Notes: generated by a model not told the origin, from the letters alone. A stretch of DNA of 64,000 nucleotides from Lysinibacillus alkalisoli (GCF_014643595.1 NZ_BMJT01000001.1:496001-560000); one strand, 5' to 3'. Shown: positions 8,957 to 18,556, counted from the stretch's first letter. Made by a program: numbers and translations.

Positions 8957-9592
8957 TTAGGTAGTTAAAAATTCTACAAAATGGGTTTCCTCTAGAGAAA
9001 TCAACGCTTTGCCACTCGTTAAATCTGTCATCCAATTAACAAAATTGTCTTTTTCTTCTTCTAATACAGCTGTCACTACTTCTACGTTTTCCCCATACTC
9101 GATATGTAACAATGTGTAAGAAGACTGGCGTATTTCGTTCTCTATTTTGCCAAGTAATGTATAATCAATAGTGACACGTATATGGCGATGTAACTTACGC
9201 CACACAACTTGCGCAGCTTGTATGCCTTCAGAGGTTGCACTGCCGTAAGCACGTATTAAACCACCGCCACCTAATTTGATACCACCAAAATAGCGTGTGA
9301 CAACAACAACAGTATCTTTTAGCCCTTGTTTTTTTAATACTTCTAACATAGGGAAACCTGCTGTACCAGAGGGCTCACCATCATCATTAGCTTTTTGGAT
9401 GTTGTCATGTTCGCCAATGAGGTAAGCAGAGCAATTGTGAGTAGCTTGAGGGTGCATCTTTTTGATTTTATCAATAAAAGCGAGTGCTTCTGCCTCTGTT
9501 TCTGCTCGCTCAACATACGCAATAAAGTGAGATTTTGATATAATAATCTCCTGCTCACCAAAACCTTTAACTGTTAAATAATTTGATCTCAT
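8957..9592 (-). CDS. yvyE: YigZ/IMPACT family protein YvyE
   Basis: From the start chosen here (MRSNYLTV, ATG at 9592 with an AGGAG site upstream) the protein has 211 residues, close to the family norm of about 205-217. It has the UPF0029 (IMPACT) N-terminal domain with SKSHFIAYV, SAYLIGEH, NDDGEPSGTAGFPML and VTRYFGGIKLGGGGLIRAYG, followed by a small ferredoxin-like C-terminal domain. The molecular role is not settled for bacterial members. The longer frame reaching 9679 has no ribosome site and is less likely. It is divergent from degS, as in B. subtilis. Confidence 0.9.
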   Translation of the reverse strand: MRSNYLTVKGFGEQEIIISKSHFIAYVERAETEAEALAFIDKIKKMHPQATHNCSAYLIGEHDNIQKANDDGEPSGTAGFPMLEVLKKQGLKDTVVVVTRYFGGIKLGGGGLIRAYGSATSEGIQAAQVVWRKLHRHIRVTIDYTLLGKIENEIRQSSYTLLHIEYGENVEVVTAVLEEEKDNFVNWMTDLTSGKALISLEETHFVEFLTT

Positions 9593-9738
9593 AAAATAGT
9601 AACACTCCTTTGGAATTTGTTGCGAATTCTTAATGTAATTGCAATATTTTTTTTGATAATAAAATGATATAATTAGCATAAGCTAAGTCGGGTATTTTTT
9701 AAAAGCCATAATGATGAAAGACTGGGGACGTTGACACT

Positions 9739-10908
9739 ATGACAGAACAAAGAAATCTTGATATTGCTGCGATTGATGTTGTATTTAATCGCATGGTAGA
9801 AACAATAACGAGTTCAAAAGACGATATTTTTATTATAAGCGAGAAAAGTCGTCAAAGTTTTGAAGAAATGCAAAACGAGCTTGCTTATGTGCGAGAACAA
9901 ATCAAAGAAGCAATAGACAAAAGTGATAGTTTAGAACGAAATACCCAATTGGCTAAACAACGACTCGCTTTTGTAAGTAAATCATTCAACGAGTTTACAG
10001 AAGTTCAGATTCGAGAAGCCTATGAAAATGCTCATAATTTACAAATTTCTCTAGCTATTAGCATGAGTGAAGAAAGACAGCTGCGTCAAAAGCGTGATGA
10101 TCTTGAGCGTCGCTTGCGTGGCTTGTCAGATACGATTGAACGAGCTGACCATATTGTAAATCAAGTAAACGTTGTTTTGAATTATTTGCTATCCGATTTG
10201 AAAAATGTCGGAGCAGCTTTGGAACAAGCCAAAATCAAACAAGATTTTAGCATGCGCATCATCGCTGCACAAGAAGATGAACGCAAAAGGCTATCAAGAG
10301 AGATACATGATGGGCCTGCACAGATGATGGCTCACGTATTAATGCGTTCGGATTTAATTGAAAGAGTATACCGTGAAAAAGGGATTGACCAAGCATTAGA
10401 TGAGCTACATGAACTAAAGCATAATGTGAGAAATGCCCTATCTGAAGTGCGTAGAATCATCTATGATTTGAGACCAATGGCTTTAGATGACTTGGGTGTC
10501 GTCCCAACGCTAAAGAAATACCTTTCTACTGCCGAAGAATACAATAAGGGCGTGGAGATTCATTTCCAATCCGTTGGCTCAGACCGACGTCTTTCTTCGG
10601 ATATTGAGGTGTCAGTGTTTCGTCTTGTACAGGAAGGGGTAACCAATGCTATAAAGCATGCGTCCTCTACTGATATATGGGTAAAACTAGAATGGCGTAA
10701 AGATGATCTAAATATTATGGTGAAAGATAACGGTAAAGGTTTTAATAAAGATAAAATCTCGAAGGCGCAATCATTTGGCATAATCGGGATGCAAGAACGT
10801 CTTGAATTATTGGAAGGCTCAATGAAAATTATTTCAGAGCCTAATCAAGGCGCGCTATTTTTATTTAAAATTCCATATGAAGCAAAGCATATCGAAAGTA
10901 ACGAGTGA
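9739..10908 (+). CDS. degS: DegS, cytoplasmic sensor histidine kinase
   Basis: The 389-residue kinase has no membrane segment. Residues about 1-170 form the coiled-coil DegS sensor domain. The HisKA_3 dimerisation domain follows, with REIHDGPAQ and the phosphorylated histidine near residue 190, and then the HATPase_c domain with [18 protein letters not shown] and FGIIGMQER. DegS phosphorylates DegU and in relatives links environmental signals to motility, exoenzymes and competence. It overlaps nothing upstream; the downstream degU start lies 23 bases after the stop, indicating one transcript. Confidence 0.95.
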   Translation: MTEQRNLDIAAIDVVFNRMVETITSSKDDIFIISEKSRQSFEEMQNELAYVREQIKEAIDKSDSLERNTQLAKQRLAFVSKSFNEFTEVQIREAYENAHNLQISLAISMSEERQLRQKRDDLERRLRGLSDTIERADHIVNQVNVVLNYLLSDLKNVGAALEQAKIKQDFSMRIIAAQEDERKRLSREIHDGPAQMMAHVLMRSDLIERVYREKGIDQALDELHELKHNVRNALSEVRRIIYDLRPMALDDLGVVPTLKKYLSTAEEYNKGVEIHFQSVGSDRRLSSDIEVSVFRLVQEGVTNAIKHASSTDIWVKLEWRKDDLNIMVKDNGKGFNKDKISKAQSFGIIGMQERLELLEGSMKIISEPNQGALFLFKIPYEAKHIESNE

Positions 10909-10931
10909 GTGTATTAAGGGGGAACAATTTT

Positions 10932-11606
10932 ATGACGAAAATAATCATTATTGATGACCATCAACTCTTCCGCGAAGGAGTAAAACGCATCTTAGACTTT
11001 GAAGAGTCATTTGATGTAGTAGCAGAAGGTGGCGATGGAGAAGAAGCGCTACAACTGTATGACGAACACCTACCAGATGTTGTGCTAATGGACATCAATA
11101 TGCCAGGCATTAACGGTGTTGATGCTACAGCAGAATTATTAGAGAAACATCCAGACGCTAAAGTAATTATTTTATCCATCCATGATGATGAATCTTATGT
11201 AACACATGCCTTAAAATCAGGTGCATTAGGTTATATGCTCAAAGAAATGGATGCAGATGAGATTGTGAATGCCATTAAAGTTGTATCAGATGGCGGCTCA
11301 TATTTACACCCTAAAGTAACTAAAAACTTAGTAGCAGAGTTTCGCCGTTTAAGTGAGCATGAGAATAAAGGGAATTTCCATCAAACGGATATTCGCCGTC
11401 CATATCACTTATTAACTAAGCGTGAATGTGAAGTACTGCAATTATTAACAGACGGGCAGAGCAACCGTACAATTGGTGAAACATTATTCATCTCAGAGAA
11501 AACGGTTAAGAACCACGTATCTAGTATTCTTCAAAAAATGGCAGTAAGTGACCGCACACAAGCTGTTGTAACAGCGATTAAAAATGGCTGGGTTGAAGTA
11601 CGTTAA
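10932..11606 (+). CDS. degU: DegU, response regulator
   Basis: From ATG 10932 (AAGGGGG site upstream) the protein has 224 residues; the in-frame ATG at 10905 lies inside degS and lacks a ribosome site. It has a receiver domain with [10 protein letters not shown], the phosphorylated aspartate near residue 54 (VLMDINMPG) and a conserved lysine in GYMLKEMD. A LuxR-type helix-turn-helix domain follows (about residues 155-222) with [12 protein letters not shown] and [14 protein letters not shown]. It is the partner of DegS. In B. subtilis unphosphorylated DegU primes comK expression, which is of interest because comK and comF genes are in this window. Confidence 0.95.
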   Translation: MTKIIIIDDHQLFREGVKRILDFEESFDVVAEGGDGEEALQLYDEHLPDVVLMDINMPGINGVDATAELLEKHPDAKVIILSIHDDESYVTHALKSGALGYMLKEMDADEIVNAIKVVSDGGSYLHPKVTKNLVAEFRRLSEHENKGNFHQTDIRRPYHLLTKRECEVLQLLTDGQSNRTIGETLFISEKTVKNHVSSILQKMAVSDRTQAVVTAIKNGWVEVR

Positions 11607-11645
11607 TCACACATAGTGTAAAATACGACGATATACTTATTAAGA

Positions 11646-11677
11646 GTTGTTAAGGCATGTCCTTAACAGCTTTTTTT
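11646..11677 (+). terminator. Terminator after degU
   Basis: A 10-bp stem (11646-11655 with 11661-11670, one G-U pair) is followed by seven T. Confidence 0.85.
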
Positions 11678-11825
11678 ATGGCAATAAATTGACAATGTCT
11701 AAGGTGTATGGCGCAATTGCAACATAGCTGTAAAAAATTCGTCATAATGTTGTACAAAGTTAAAACGCTTTTACTACAACTTTTTACGTAGTGTGTTACA
11801 ATATTTCGCGGGAGGTTAGGGAAAT

Positions 11826-12350
11826 ATGAAAAAATGGTTAATTGCCTTACTTTTTGTATGCGCAAGTGTACTTGCAGCATGTAATGATAGTGGAGAAGAT
11901 CAAGCATCTACAAAGGATACTGAAACAAATAAAGTAGGATTTTCGATGGATGGCGGCTCAATTGAAGAAGCAACGAATGTGCCAGAAGATAAAAAGGAAG
12001 CAATCTTAAACGCATTCAATGTTTACATAGAATCGTTTAATAATAAAGAAGTAGATCAATATGTGGATACACTTTCGACCAAGTCAAAGGGATTTGTTTA
12101 TAAAGATGAACAAGAGAAAGTGCAAGCAGAGTTTGATGCCTATGATACGGAACGTATTGCTAAAGATATTACAATCGTTAAATATAGTGAAAAAGAAGCA
12201 CATGTTTTTGCTAATCTTGAAATTTCAAGAACGGAAATTTCAACAGGGCGCGCAGGGCAAGCTGTTGGGCGTCAAGTAACGGTGTTTGTACCAGAAGATG
12301 GTACGTGGAAAGTATCAAGTGTGCACTTTATGTCGTCAGAAGGAAAATAA
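11826..12350 (+). CDS. Small lipoprotein with NTF2-like C-terminal region
   Basis: The 174-residue protein has a lipoprotein signal peptide ending in the lipobox LAAC (acylated cysteine at residue 19), then a short acidic linker. The remaining 110 residues have the length and helix-strand pattern of SnoaL/NTF2-like folds (KKEAILNAFNVYIESFN, then alternating strands ending in WKVSSVHFM). GGGAGG lies just upstream of the ATG. It is monocistronic, flanked by terminators. It is not one of the standard genes of this synteny block and I do not recognise a function; the NTF2-like call is from pattern only. Confidence 0.75.
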   Translation: MKKWLIALLFVCASVLAACNDSGEDQASTKDTETNKVGFSMDGGSIEEATNVPEDKKEAILNAFNVYIESFNNKEVDQYVDTLSTKSKGFVYKDEQEKVQAEFDAYDTERIAKDITIVKYSEKEAHVFANLEISRTEISTGRAGQAVGRQVTVFVPEDGTWKVSSVHFMSSEGK

Positions 12351-12361
12351 ATGATACTGTG

Positions 12362-12396
12362 AACTGCTAAGTTGAGCGACAACTATAGCAGTTTTT
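12362..12396 (+). terminator. Terminator after the lipoprotein gene
   Basis: An outer 8-bp stem (12362-12369 with 12386-12393) is continued by an inner 5-bp stem (12370-12374 with 12380-12384), and is followed by T residues. Confidence 0.8.
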
Positions 12397-12437
12397 ATCA
12401 TTTTGGCATGGAAACAAATCGTAAACCAAATCAATCA

Positions 12438-12466
12438 TTCACATTCACTGTAATATACGGTAAAAT
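12438..12466 (+). promoter_or_regulatory. Sigma-A promoter before degV
   Basis: TTCACA and TAAAAT are separated by 17 bases; each hexamer is one mismatch from consensus. The -10 ends about 25 bases before the degV start. Confidence 0.65.
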
Positions 12467-12491
12467 AATGCCATAGGAGTGTGAAGAAGAT

Positions 12492-13334
12492 ATGAAAACG
12501 GCAATTGTAACAGATAGTACAGCGTATTTAACGCCGGAAGAACAGTCACGCTTTAATATTAAAGTGATTCCATTAGCAGTTAATTTGGCTGGAGAAGTAT
12601 TTGACGAGACCGCTATTACACCTTCAGCTTTTTATGATAAAGTGCGTGCCAATAAGGATTTCCCGAAAACAACACAACCTTCAATTGGCCGTTTTGTTGA
12701 GTTATTTGAAGCGTTAAAACAACAAGGTTTTGAAGAAGTAGTTTCTATCCATTTATCAAGTGGCATTAGTGGTACATACCAAGGGGCATTGCAAGCAGGT
12801 GAGATGGTAGATGGTATTACAGTGCAGGCATTCGATAGTGAAATTTCATGTGCTGTGCAAGGATATTATGTCTTAAAAGCAGGTGAAATGGCAGCAAATG
12901 GTGCATCTGCACAAACGATTATTGAAGCGCTTGATGCTATGAAACCAAGTGTAAATGCTTACTTTGTTGTAGATGATTTAGCACACTTACAACGCGGGGG
13001 CAGATTATCCGCAGCAGCAGCCATTATTGGCGGCTTACTCCAAGTAAAACCTGTGTTACATTTTGTAGATAAAGTAATTGTGCCGTTTGAAAAGATTCGC
13101 ACACGTAAAAAGGCAGTGAAACGTGCTGAGGAGATGATGGCGAATGCCATCGCAAGTGGTGCTAATGAAGTCGTCGTTATTCAAGGCAACTGTCTGGAAG
13201 AGGCGGAGCGTTTAAAGAATGAGTTTGCACAAAAATACCCTCAAGTCAACTTTAAGATCAGTTATTTTGGACCAGTAATCGGTACACACTTAGGTGAAGG
13301 ATCTATCGGTATTGGTTGGTGTGAAATGAAATAA
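12492..13334 (+). CDS. degV: DegV family fatty-acid-binding protein
   Basis: The 280-residue protein matches the DegV family throughout: MKTAIVTDSTAYLTPEE, TTQPSIGRFVELFE, SIHLSSGISGTYQGA, the RGGRLSAAAAIIGGLLQVKP segment and a C-terminal GPVIGTHLGEGSIGIGW. Family members bind fatty acids, and many act with fatty acid kinase (FakA) as FakB acyl carriers that feed exogenous fatty acids into phospholipids. The position between degU and comFA equals that of B. subtilis degV (yviA). GGAG lies upstream of the ATG. Confidence 0.93.
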   Translation: MKTAIVTDSTAYLTPEEQSRFNIKVIPLAVNLAGEVFDETAITPSAFYDKVRANKDFPKTTQPSIGRFVELFEALKQQGFEEVVSIHLSSGISGTYQGALQAGEMVDGITVQAFDSEISCAVQGYYVLKAGEMAANGASAQTIIEALDAMKPSVNAYFVVDDLAHLQRGGRLSAAAAIIGGLLQVKPVLHFVDKVIVPFEKIRTRKKAVKRAEEMMANAIASGANEVVVIQGNCLEEAERLKNEFAQKYPQVNFKISYFGPVIGTHLGEGSIGIGWCEMK

Positions 13335-13340
13335 TACAAG

Positions 13341-13371
13341 GCTTCTACACATAAGTGTAGGGGCTTTTTTT
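13341..13371 (+). terminator. Terminator between degV and comFA
   Basis: A 10-bp stem with two G-U pairs (13341-13350 with 13355-13364, loop of four) is followed by seven T. comFA starts only 15 bases later, so its transcript must come from read-through or a promoter inside degV. Confidence 0.75.
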
Positions 13372-13385
13372 ATGGAGGTTAAGAG

Positions 13386-14753
13386 ATGAAATATAAAGGT
13401 TTTATTGTGCCACCGATAATCAGTGATTTTTTAATAGGGCGTGTTTGGGCAGAAGACCAATTGCCAAAGCAGTGGCAAGCTATTGCTAGTCAAGTACCCC
13501 ATTACATGCATCTCCTAAAAAAATATGGCTATGTACAACAACAACAAGGGATTCGTCAGCAACCTAAACAGTGCATGCGCTGTTTAACAACGTTACAACG
13601 CCATTTGATTACGTATACTTTAACGTATTGTCGCCATTGTTTAATGATGGGGCGTGTGACATCACAGACGACATTACTGACATACCATGACAACCAATAT
13701 CGTTTTATAAAAAAAACCATCGCGCAATATCCACAACAATTGAGTGAAGCGCAACAAAGGGTAAGTCAGGCACTCATTACAAGTGTTAAGGCACGTCAGC
13801 ATCACCTCGTTGATGCGGTGTGCGGGGCGGGTAAAACCGAGATGCTTTTTCCCATGTTAGATTATGCGTTACATAAACGTTACCGCATCTGTATCGCCAC
13901 GCCAAGAGCTGACGTTGTCAAAGAACTAATGCCCAGATTGCAACAAGCCTTCCCACAACGTGTAATTCACGCATTGTATGGCGATGCCCCGTTATCGAAA
14001 GGTTGTGCACAAATCATTATTGCAACAACCCATCAACTTTATCACTTTGAAAATGCTTTCGACATCATGATTGTAGATGAGGCAGATGCCTTTCCCTTCA
14101 CGTATGATCACACACTACAATTGGCTGTGACAAAAGCTAAAAAACAAGATGCGCCACTGATTTTTGTTACAGCAACTCCTAGTAAGACGTTACTTGCCCT
14201 TGTAAAAAAAGAACAGTGGCAGCATAGTAAAGTATGGCATAGGTATCATCAACACCCCTTACCTGTCCCTCGATTTTCCTCATTGTTTCATTACCAAACT
14301 ACTTTGAAAAAAAGATTACCACGCAAATTAGCAAGATGGGTGCAAGAAAGGCTACAATGTTGTGAACCCTTCCTAATCTTTTTTGCAACAAAACAATTAA
14401 TGGCTAGCAGTCTTATCCATTTTCAGCAGCTTGATCCTTTAATAGAAAGCGTACATGCTCATGACTCAGAGCGCACTCACAAAGTACAACTATTACGCGA
14501 TGGGCAAGTTAAAGGCTTGTTAACGACAACTATTTTAGAACGAGGCATTACAATACCAAATATTCAAATAGCTGTCGTAGGTGCAGAGCACACCATCTTT
14601 GATGCAAGTGCCCTTATCCAAATTAGTGGTCGCGCAGGACGCCACCCTCAATACCCAACAGGCGATATTGTGTTCTTTCATCATGGCATTAGCGTAGCAA
14701 TGAGCAAAGCGAGACAACGAATTCGTATGCAAAATGCTTATAAGGAGGTGTAA
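13386..14753 (+). CDS. comFA: ComFA, competence DNA-uptake helicase
   Basis: The 455-residue protein is a superfamily 2 DEAD-type ATPase of the ComFA family (B. subtilis 463). It has an N-terminal four-cysteine zinc motif (CMRC ... CRHC, about residues 59-80). The helicase motifs are Walker A DAVCGAGKTEM, motif II IVDEADAFP, motif III FVTATPS and motif VI QISGRAGRHP. ComFA powers entry of single-stranded DNA during transformation. comFC starts two bases after its stop; comFB, which lies between them in B. subtilis, is absent here. Confidence 0.94.
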   Translation: MKYKGFIVPPIISDFLIGRVWAEDQLPKQWQAIASQVPHYMHLLKKYGYVQQQQGIRQQPKQCMRCLTTLQRHLITYTLTYCRHCLMMGRVTSQTTLLTYHDNQYRFIKKTIAQYPQQLSEAQQRVSQALITSVKARQHHLVDAVCGAGKTEMLFPMLDYALHKRYRICIATPRADVVKELMPRLQQAFPQRVIHALYGDAPLSKGCAQIIIATTHQLYHFENAFDIMIVDEADAFPFTYDHTLQLAVTKAKKQDAPLIFVTATPSKTLLALVKKEQWQHSKVWHRYHQHPLPVPRFSSLFHYQTTLKKRLPRKLARWVQERLQCCEPFLIFFATKQLMASSLIHFQQLDPLIESVHAHDSERTHKVQLLRDGQVKGLLTTTILERGITIPNIQIAVVGAEHTIFDASALIQISGRAGRHPQYPTGDIVFFHHGISVAMSKARQRIRMQNAYKEV

Positions 14754-14754
14754 T

Positions 14755-15375
14755 ATGCAGCAAACGATAACACATTGTGTATGGTGTGATACAAAATTAC
14801 ATGCCAACAGGAGTTGGCAAGGATTGTGGGGCAGGGAGCAAAGAGCTACAATTTGTGAGAGTTGCTTACAACAATTTGAGGTGTTTACGCAGCCAGAAGA
14901 AGCTTGTTTTATTTATAATGAAATCGCGAGTGAATGGTTGCAACGTTATAAAATCCAGAAGGATCTGTTATTAGCTACAAGTTTTACACAACAATTGCGT
15001 CAGCGACTATTAAAAGAGCGTGCCATTATTGTACCTGTGCCCCTACACCCGCTCAAATTACAAGAAAGAACATTTGCGCAAGTAGAGCAATTGTTAATCG
15101 CAGCGGCATTACCTTACGAGGAGCATCTGTTGAAAAAAGATAATATTACGCAAGGTCTTGGTTCACGAGCGGAACGTTTACAACGAGAGAATCCCTTTGT
15201 TTTGCGGGATCGTACAGCAGTCCTTAATCGAGATTTTGTGATTTTTGATGATGTTTGTACAACAGGGGTAACATTACAACATATTGTTATGCTCTTTAAA
15301 GAAGCGGGTGCAAGAAAAGTCACTACTTTTACATTATTTCGTAGTGAATTCACAAGGATGATGTATAATAAATGA
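14755..15375 (+). CDS. comFC: ComFC, phosphoribosyltransferase-like competence protein
   Basis: From ATG 14755, placed correctly after TAAGGAGGTG, the protein has 206 residues. It has an N-terminal zinc motif (CVWC ... CESC) and a C-terminal PRTase-type domain with VPVPLHPLKLQERTFAQ and the phosphoribosyl-pyrophosphate loop VIFDDVCTTGVTLQHI. ComFC is required for normal transformation and interacts with ComFA in studied Firmicutes. Its start is two bases after the comFA stop. The in-frame ATG at 14734 lies inside comFA without a ribosome site. Confidence 0.93.
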   Translation: MQQTITHCVWCDTKLHANRSWQGLWGREQRATICESCLQQFEVFTQPEEACFIYNEIASEWLQRYKIQKDLLLATSFTQQLRQRLLKERAIIVPVPLHPLKLQERTFAQVEQLLIAAALPYEEHLLKKDNITQGLGSRAERLQRENPFVLRDRTAVLNRDFVIFDDVCTTGVTLQHIVMLFKEAGARKVTTFTLFRSEFTRMMYNK

Positions 15376-15404
15376 TAAATGAGCGAGTAAGGAGGTACTA
15401 AATT

Positions 15405-15824
15405 ATGGCAGAAGTACGTAGTTGTCCAAAATGTAATGGGTTTTTTAATTACACAGGTATTCGAGATATTTGTCCAAAATGTTCACAAAAAGAAGAAGAT
15501 GATTATCAAGTAGTGTATCGTTTTTTACGTAAACGTGAAAATCGAGCAGCGACAGTGGAACGTATTGTAGAAGTAACAGGGGTTGAAGAAGATACATTGT
15601 ATCGCTGGGTGCGTAAAGGTCGTTTACATACGGCAATGTTTCCTAACTTAGGTTATCCATGTGATAATTGTGGACATTTAACAACAACAGGTAAGCTTTG
15701 TAACAAGTGTCAAGAAACATTAAAACGTGAACTTAATACGTTTGAGGCCGCAAAGAGCTTTAGAGAAACTGTTGAGCAACAAGCAAAGGGTACATATCAT
15801 GTGAATGCGAATAAAAAGAAATAA
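15405..15824 (+). CDS. yvyF: Flagellar operon protein YvyF
   Basis: The 139-residue protein has two zinc-ribbon-like cysteine pairs at the N-terminus (CPKC ... CPKC) and two near the C-terminus (CDNC ... CNKC), around a central winged-helix-like segment (VERIVEVTGVEEDTLYRWVRKG). This architecture is that of YvyF/TIGR-type flagellar operon proteins found before flgM in Bacillales. Function is unassigned; the helix segment suggests a nucleic acid or protein adaptor. AAGGAGG lies before the ATG. A terminator and a new promoter separate it from flgM. Confidence 0.88.
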   Translation: MAEVRSCPKCNGFFNYTGIRDICPKCSQKEEDDYQVVYRFLRKRENRAATVERIVEVTGVEEDTLYRWVRKGRLHTAMFPNLGYPCDNCGHLTTTGKLCNKCQETLKRELNTFEAAKSFRETVEQQAKGTYHVNANKKK

Positions 15825-15920
15825 CAATAGTGAAATGATTCACCTACACAGTCAAGAGAATATGGCATTGCATGTGGAGAGCAAACAAATGCCAAGCCAT
15901 TTTAGCTTGAGCCATCTTAA

Positions 15921-15964
15921 AAGTGGTAAAGGGAGAGTAATACATCCCTTTACCACTTCTTTTT
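15921..15964 (+). terminator. Terminator after yvyF
   Basis: A perfect 13-bp stem (15921-15933 with 15946-15958, loop of 12) is followed by a T-rich tract. The left arm shares 13 bases with the terminator at 56285. Confidence 0.85.
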
Positions 15965-16115
15965 ACGTAGTAGAGGATAACGAAACTAGTGAATACGACA
16001 TTATCCAATTGGTAGACCAAACGGCTAAAAGTATGAAATACGTAGAAAATTTCATAAAATACAGGAAAAAGGGTATAGAAAATGAGAAAACATCGCGTGT
16101 TTTTATATTTCGGCA

Positions 16116-16142
16116 TTAACTTTTAGTAAAGTGAGCCGAAGA
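16116..16142 (+). promoter_or_regulatory. Sigma-D-like promoter before flgM
   Basis: TTAA at 16116-16119, 15 bases, then GCCGAAGA at 16135-16142 resembles the sigma-D consensus TAAA-N15-GCCGATAT (the first five bases of the -10 are exact). It starts 38 bases before flgM. In B. subtilis flgM has a sigma-D promoter. The rest of the 15825-16179 gap holds the yvyF terminator and no gene. Confidence 0.6.
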
Positions 16143-16179
16143 TATAAGTAGAACAGTAGATAAAAGGAAGGTGAAATGA

Positions 16180-16437
16180 ATGAAAATTAAGCCATTTCAT
16201 ATACAACCATTGCACACATATGCTAATAAAACAAAACCAGCTAAAACGACATCTGGTCAAAGTTTTTTAGATAAAGTTGAAATCTCATCTGCAGCTATTG
16301 ATATGAAAGGTACTACAAACTTACAATCTGCACGTGCTGAACGTGTAGCGCAAATTAAAGCGGATGTACAATCAGGTGAGTATAAAGTAGATACACATAA
16401 AGTCGCTGAAGATATGTTGAAATATTACCGATTCTAA
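16180..16437 (+). CDS. flgM: FlgM, anti-sigma-D factor
   Basis: The 85-residue protein has the FlgM layout: a disordered basic N-terminus, the DKVEISSAA segment, and the C-terminal sigma-binding helices with RAERVAQIKADVQSGEYKVD and KVAEDMLKYY. FlgM binds sigma-D (SigD/FliA) until hook completion, when inhibition is relieved and late genes are expressed. A sigma-D-like promoter precedes it. It leads an flgM-flgN-flgK-flgL operon with gaps of only about 11-18 bases. Confidence 0.95.
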   Translation: MKIKPFHIQPLHTYANKTKPAKTTSGQSFLDKVEISSAAIDMKGTTNLQSARAERVAQIKADVQSGEYKVDTHKVAEDMLKYYRF

Positions 16438-16448
16438 GGAGCATAGGT

Positions 16449-16940
16449 ATGGATAAAATACTACAAAATTTAAGCAATTTAACACGTATGCATAAAAGCT
16501 TATTAGAATTAATGACAGCCAAAACGGAGCATCTCATCCATGACAATATTGATGAATTAGATGCCATTATCAAAAAGGAACAAAAGCATATAGCAGCTAT
16601 TGAACAACTTGAACAACAGCGCCAGCGTATGGTAACGGACTACTTGAAGGCAAATGGATTTGCACATTCCGCGGCACCGACTGTTGAGGAGTTATTAGTA
16701 GCAGCTAACGAGCAAGAGCGTAATGAAATTACACAATTTAGAGCACAATTATTACAAACAATTGAAGACATTAAAATCGTGAATAAACAGAACCAAAAAT
16801 TAGTGTATCAATCATTGCAACTTGTGAATATGACACTTGATTTACTGCAACCTACACCGCCAGTAAACCAAACAATGAATTATTCAAGTAAAGAGGTGCG
16901 CCAACCTACTAATATGGCAAGTAAAACGTATGAGGTTTAA
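16449..16940 (+). CDS. flgN: FlgN, chaperone for hook-associated proteins
   Basis: The 163-residue, almost wholly helical protein has heptad-like patterns (LLELMTAKTEHLIHDNIDEL, EQLEQQRQRMVTDYL) and a long C-terminal helix ending in VNMTLDLLQP, as in FlgN proteins. FlgN binds FlgK and FlgL before export. Position directly before flgK confirms the call. Confidence 0.9.
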   Translation: MDKILQNLSNLTRMHKSLLELMTAKTEHLIHDNIDELDAIIKKEQKHIAAIEQLEQQRQRMVTDYLKANGFAHSAAPTVEELLVAANEQERNEITQFRAQLLQTIEDIKIVNKQNQKLVYQSLQLVNMTLDLLQPTPPVNQTMNYSSKEVRQPTNMASKTYEV

Positions 16941-16951
16941 GGAGGAGTAAT

Positions 16952-18556
16952 ATGCGTTCAACATTTATGGGGCTTGAGGCAAGTAAGCGAGGGCTTTTTA
17001 CACAGCAATCAGGTCTTTATACCGTAGGACATAACGTTTCAAACGCCAATACGATTGGGTACACACGTCAACGTGTGAATATGCAAGCTACTCAAGGCTT
17101 CCCAGCACCAGGTTTACAATCGCCTAAAACGGCAGGGCATATCGGTACAGGGGTAGAGGCAGGCTCTATTCAACGTATTCGTGATGAGTTTATTGACCGT
17201 CAATACCGTCAAGAAACAAACCGCTTAGGCTATTGGGATGCGCAAGCTCGTTCAGTAGGTGAATTAGAGGCTTTAATGAAAGAGCCATCAAACTTTGGTT
17301 TAAATAAAGCATTTGCTGATTTTTGGAAAAACATGCAAGAGGTAGGCCAGGCATCTAAAAATTTAACAAGTCGTGATGTCGCAATTGAAGGGGCGAAACA
17401 GCTAGCAGATTCTTTTAATTATTACGATACTCAAATTAAAGAAATGCAAAGCAACTTAGGTAAGGAAATTGATGTGGTAACACGTGATGTTAACTCTATT
17501 TTAAGTCAAATTGCTAGTTTGAATGAGCAAATCCGTGTAGTAGAGCCAAGTGGCTACGTACCGAATGATTTATACGATGCACGTGATAAATTAGTGGATG
17601 AATTAAACGAGATTATCCCCGTTGAAGTACAAAGAGTAGCCTCAGGTGGTAATGCAAGTAGTGTATCGGAAGGTTCGTTAACCGTATCATTGAAAAAGAA
17701 AGATGGCACTACAGTTAAGCTTGTAGAAGGACAATTATATCGTGCTGTCTCTATTGAAACAAAGGATATTACAGACCCATCAGGGAAAATGTTACCATTC
17801 CAAGAGATGAAAATGTCCGAACTTGGAGGGCCGCCAGTTGATGAGGATGGCGACTTCATTGCCGAAGACTTTTTAGAAGGTCCTATTGAGTATGATGATA
17901 TGTTACCAGGTAAAGGACGTTTATTATCATTAATTGATGCCTATGGTTATGGTAGTGCAGATATGGAAACCGCAAAGGGTACCTATCCAAAAATGTTACA
18001 AAACCTTAACGCAATGGCAAAGACCTTTGTAGAGGAGTTTAATAAATTACATAGACAAGGGTATACATTAGAAACAAAAAATCCTGATGGTACTGTGAAG
18101 GATGCTTCTGTACAAGGTGGCGACTTCTTTGACCCAGCAGGGATCACAGCGAAAGATATTAAAGTCAATGATGCATTACTTAATAATCCTCATCTAATTG
18201 CAGCTTCTTCTGTACCAGGTGAAGAGGGGGACAGCAAAAATGCTTTTGCCTTAGCAGATTTGCAAAATAAACCATTTGCTGCTTTAGACAATGGCTCTAT
18301 TAGTAGTTATTATGACAGTGTTACAGGTCGCTTAGGCGTTCAAGGTAGAGAGGCTATCCAAAAGTCAAAGGAATCGGCCGTTCAACAATTAGCCATTTAT
18401 CGTGATCGTGCCTCTGTGAGTTCTGTATCTTTGGATGAAGAAATGACAAGTATGATTACCTTTCAACAAGCCTATAATGCTAATGCACGTATGATTACAG
18501 TAGTAGATGAGACATTAGATAAAATAATTAACGGAATGGGCCGTGTCGGTCTATAA
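16952..18556 (+). CDS. flgK: FlgK, hook-filament junction protein 1
   Basis: The 534-residue protein has the N-terminal rod-class motif (SKRGLFTQQSGLYTVGHNVSNANTIGY, read in two parts, residues 10-36) and the C-terminal flagellar segment MITFQQAYNANARMI. The centre carries VDELNEIIPVEV and AKTFVEEFNKLHRQG typical of HAP1. It forms the first junction ring between hook and filament. AAGGAGG precedes the ATG; flgL follows 18 bases after the stop. Confidence 0.95.
   Translation: MRSTFMGLEASKRGLFTQQSGLYTVGHNVSNANTIGYTRQRVNMQATQGFPAPGLQSPKTAGHIGTGVEAGSIQRIRDEFIDRQYRQETNRLGYWDAQARSVGELEALMKEPSNFGLNKAFADFWKNMQEVGQASKNLTSRDVAIEGAKQLADSFNYYDTQIKEMQSNLGKEIDVVTRDVNSILSQIASLNEQIRVVEPSGYVPNDLYDARDKLVDELNEIIPVEVQRVASGGNASSVSEGSLTVSLKKKDGTTVKLVEGQLYRAVSIETKDITDPSGKMLPFQEMKMSELGGPPVDEDGDFIAEDFLEGPIEYDDMLPGKGRLLSLIDAYGYGSADMETAKGTYPKMLQNLNAMAKTFVEEFNKLHRQGYTLETKNPDGTVKDASVQGGDFFDPAGITAKDIKVNDALLNNPHLIAASSVPGEEGDSKNAFALADLQNKPFAALDNGSISSYYDSVTGRLGVQGREAIQKSKESAVQQLAIYRDRASVSSVSLDEEMTSMITFQQAYNANARMITVVDETLDKIINGMGRVGL

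Noticed and set aside
13335-13385. ComK box before comFA
   Set aside because: Only a terminator and a ribosome site fit in this short gap; no AAAA-N5-TTTT pair is present.
15805-16119. 104-residue frame after yvyF, plus an opposite-strand frame over the same bases
   Set aside because: It runs through the yvyF terminator stem and into the sigma-D promoter, has no ribosome site and resembles no family.
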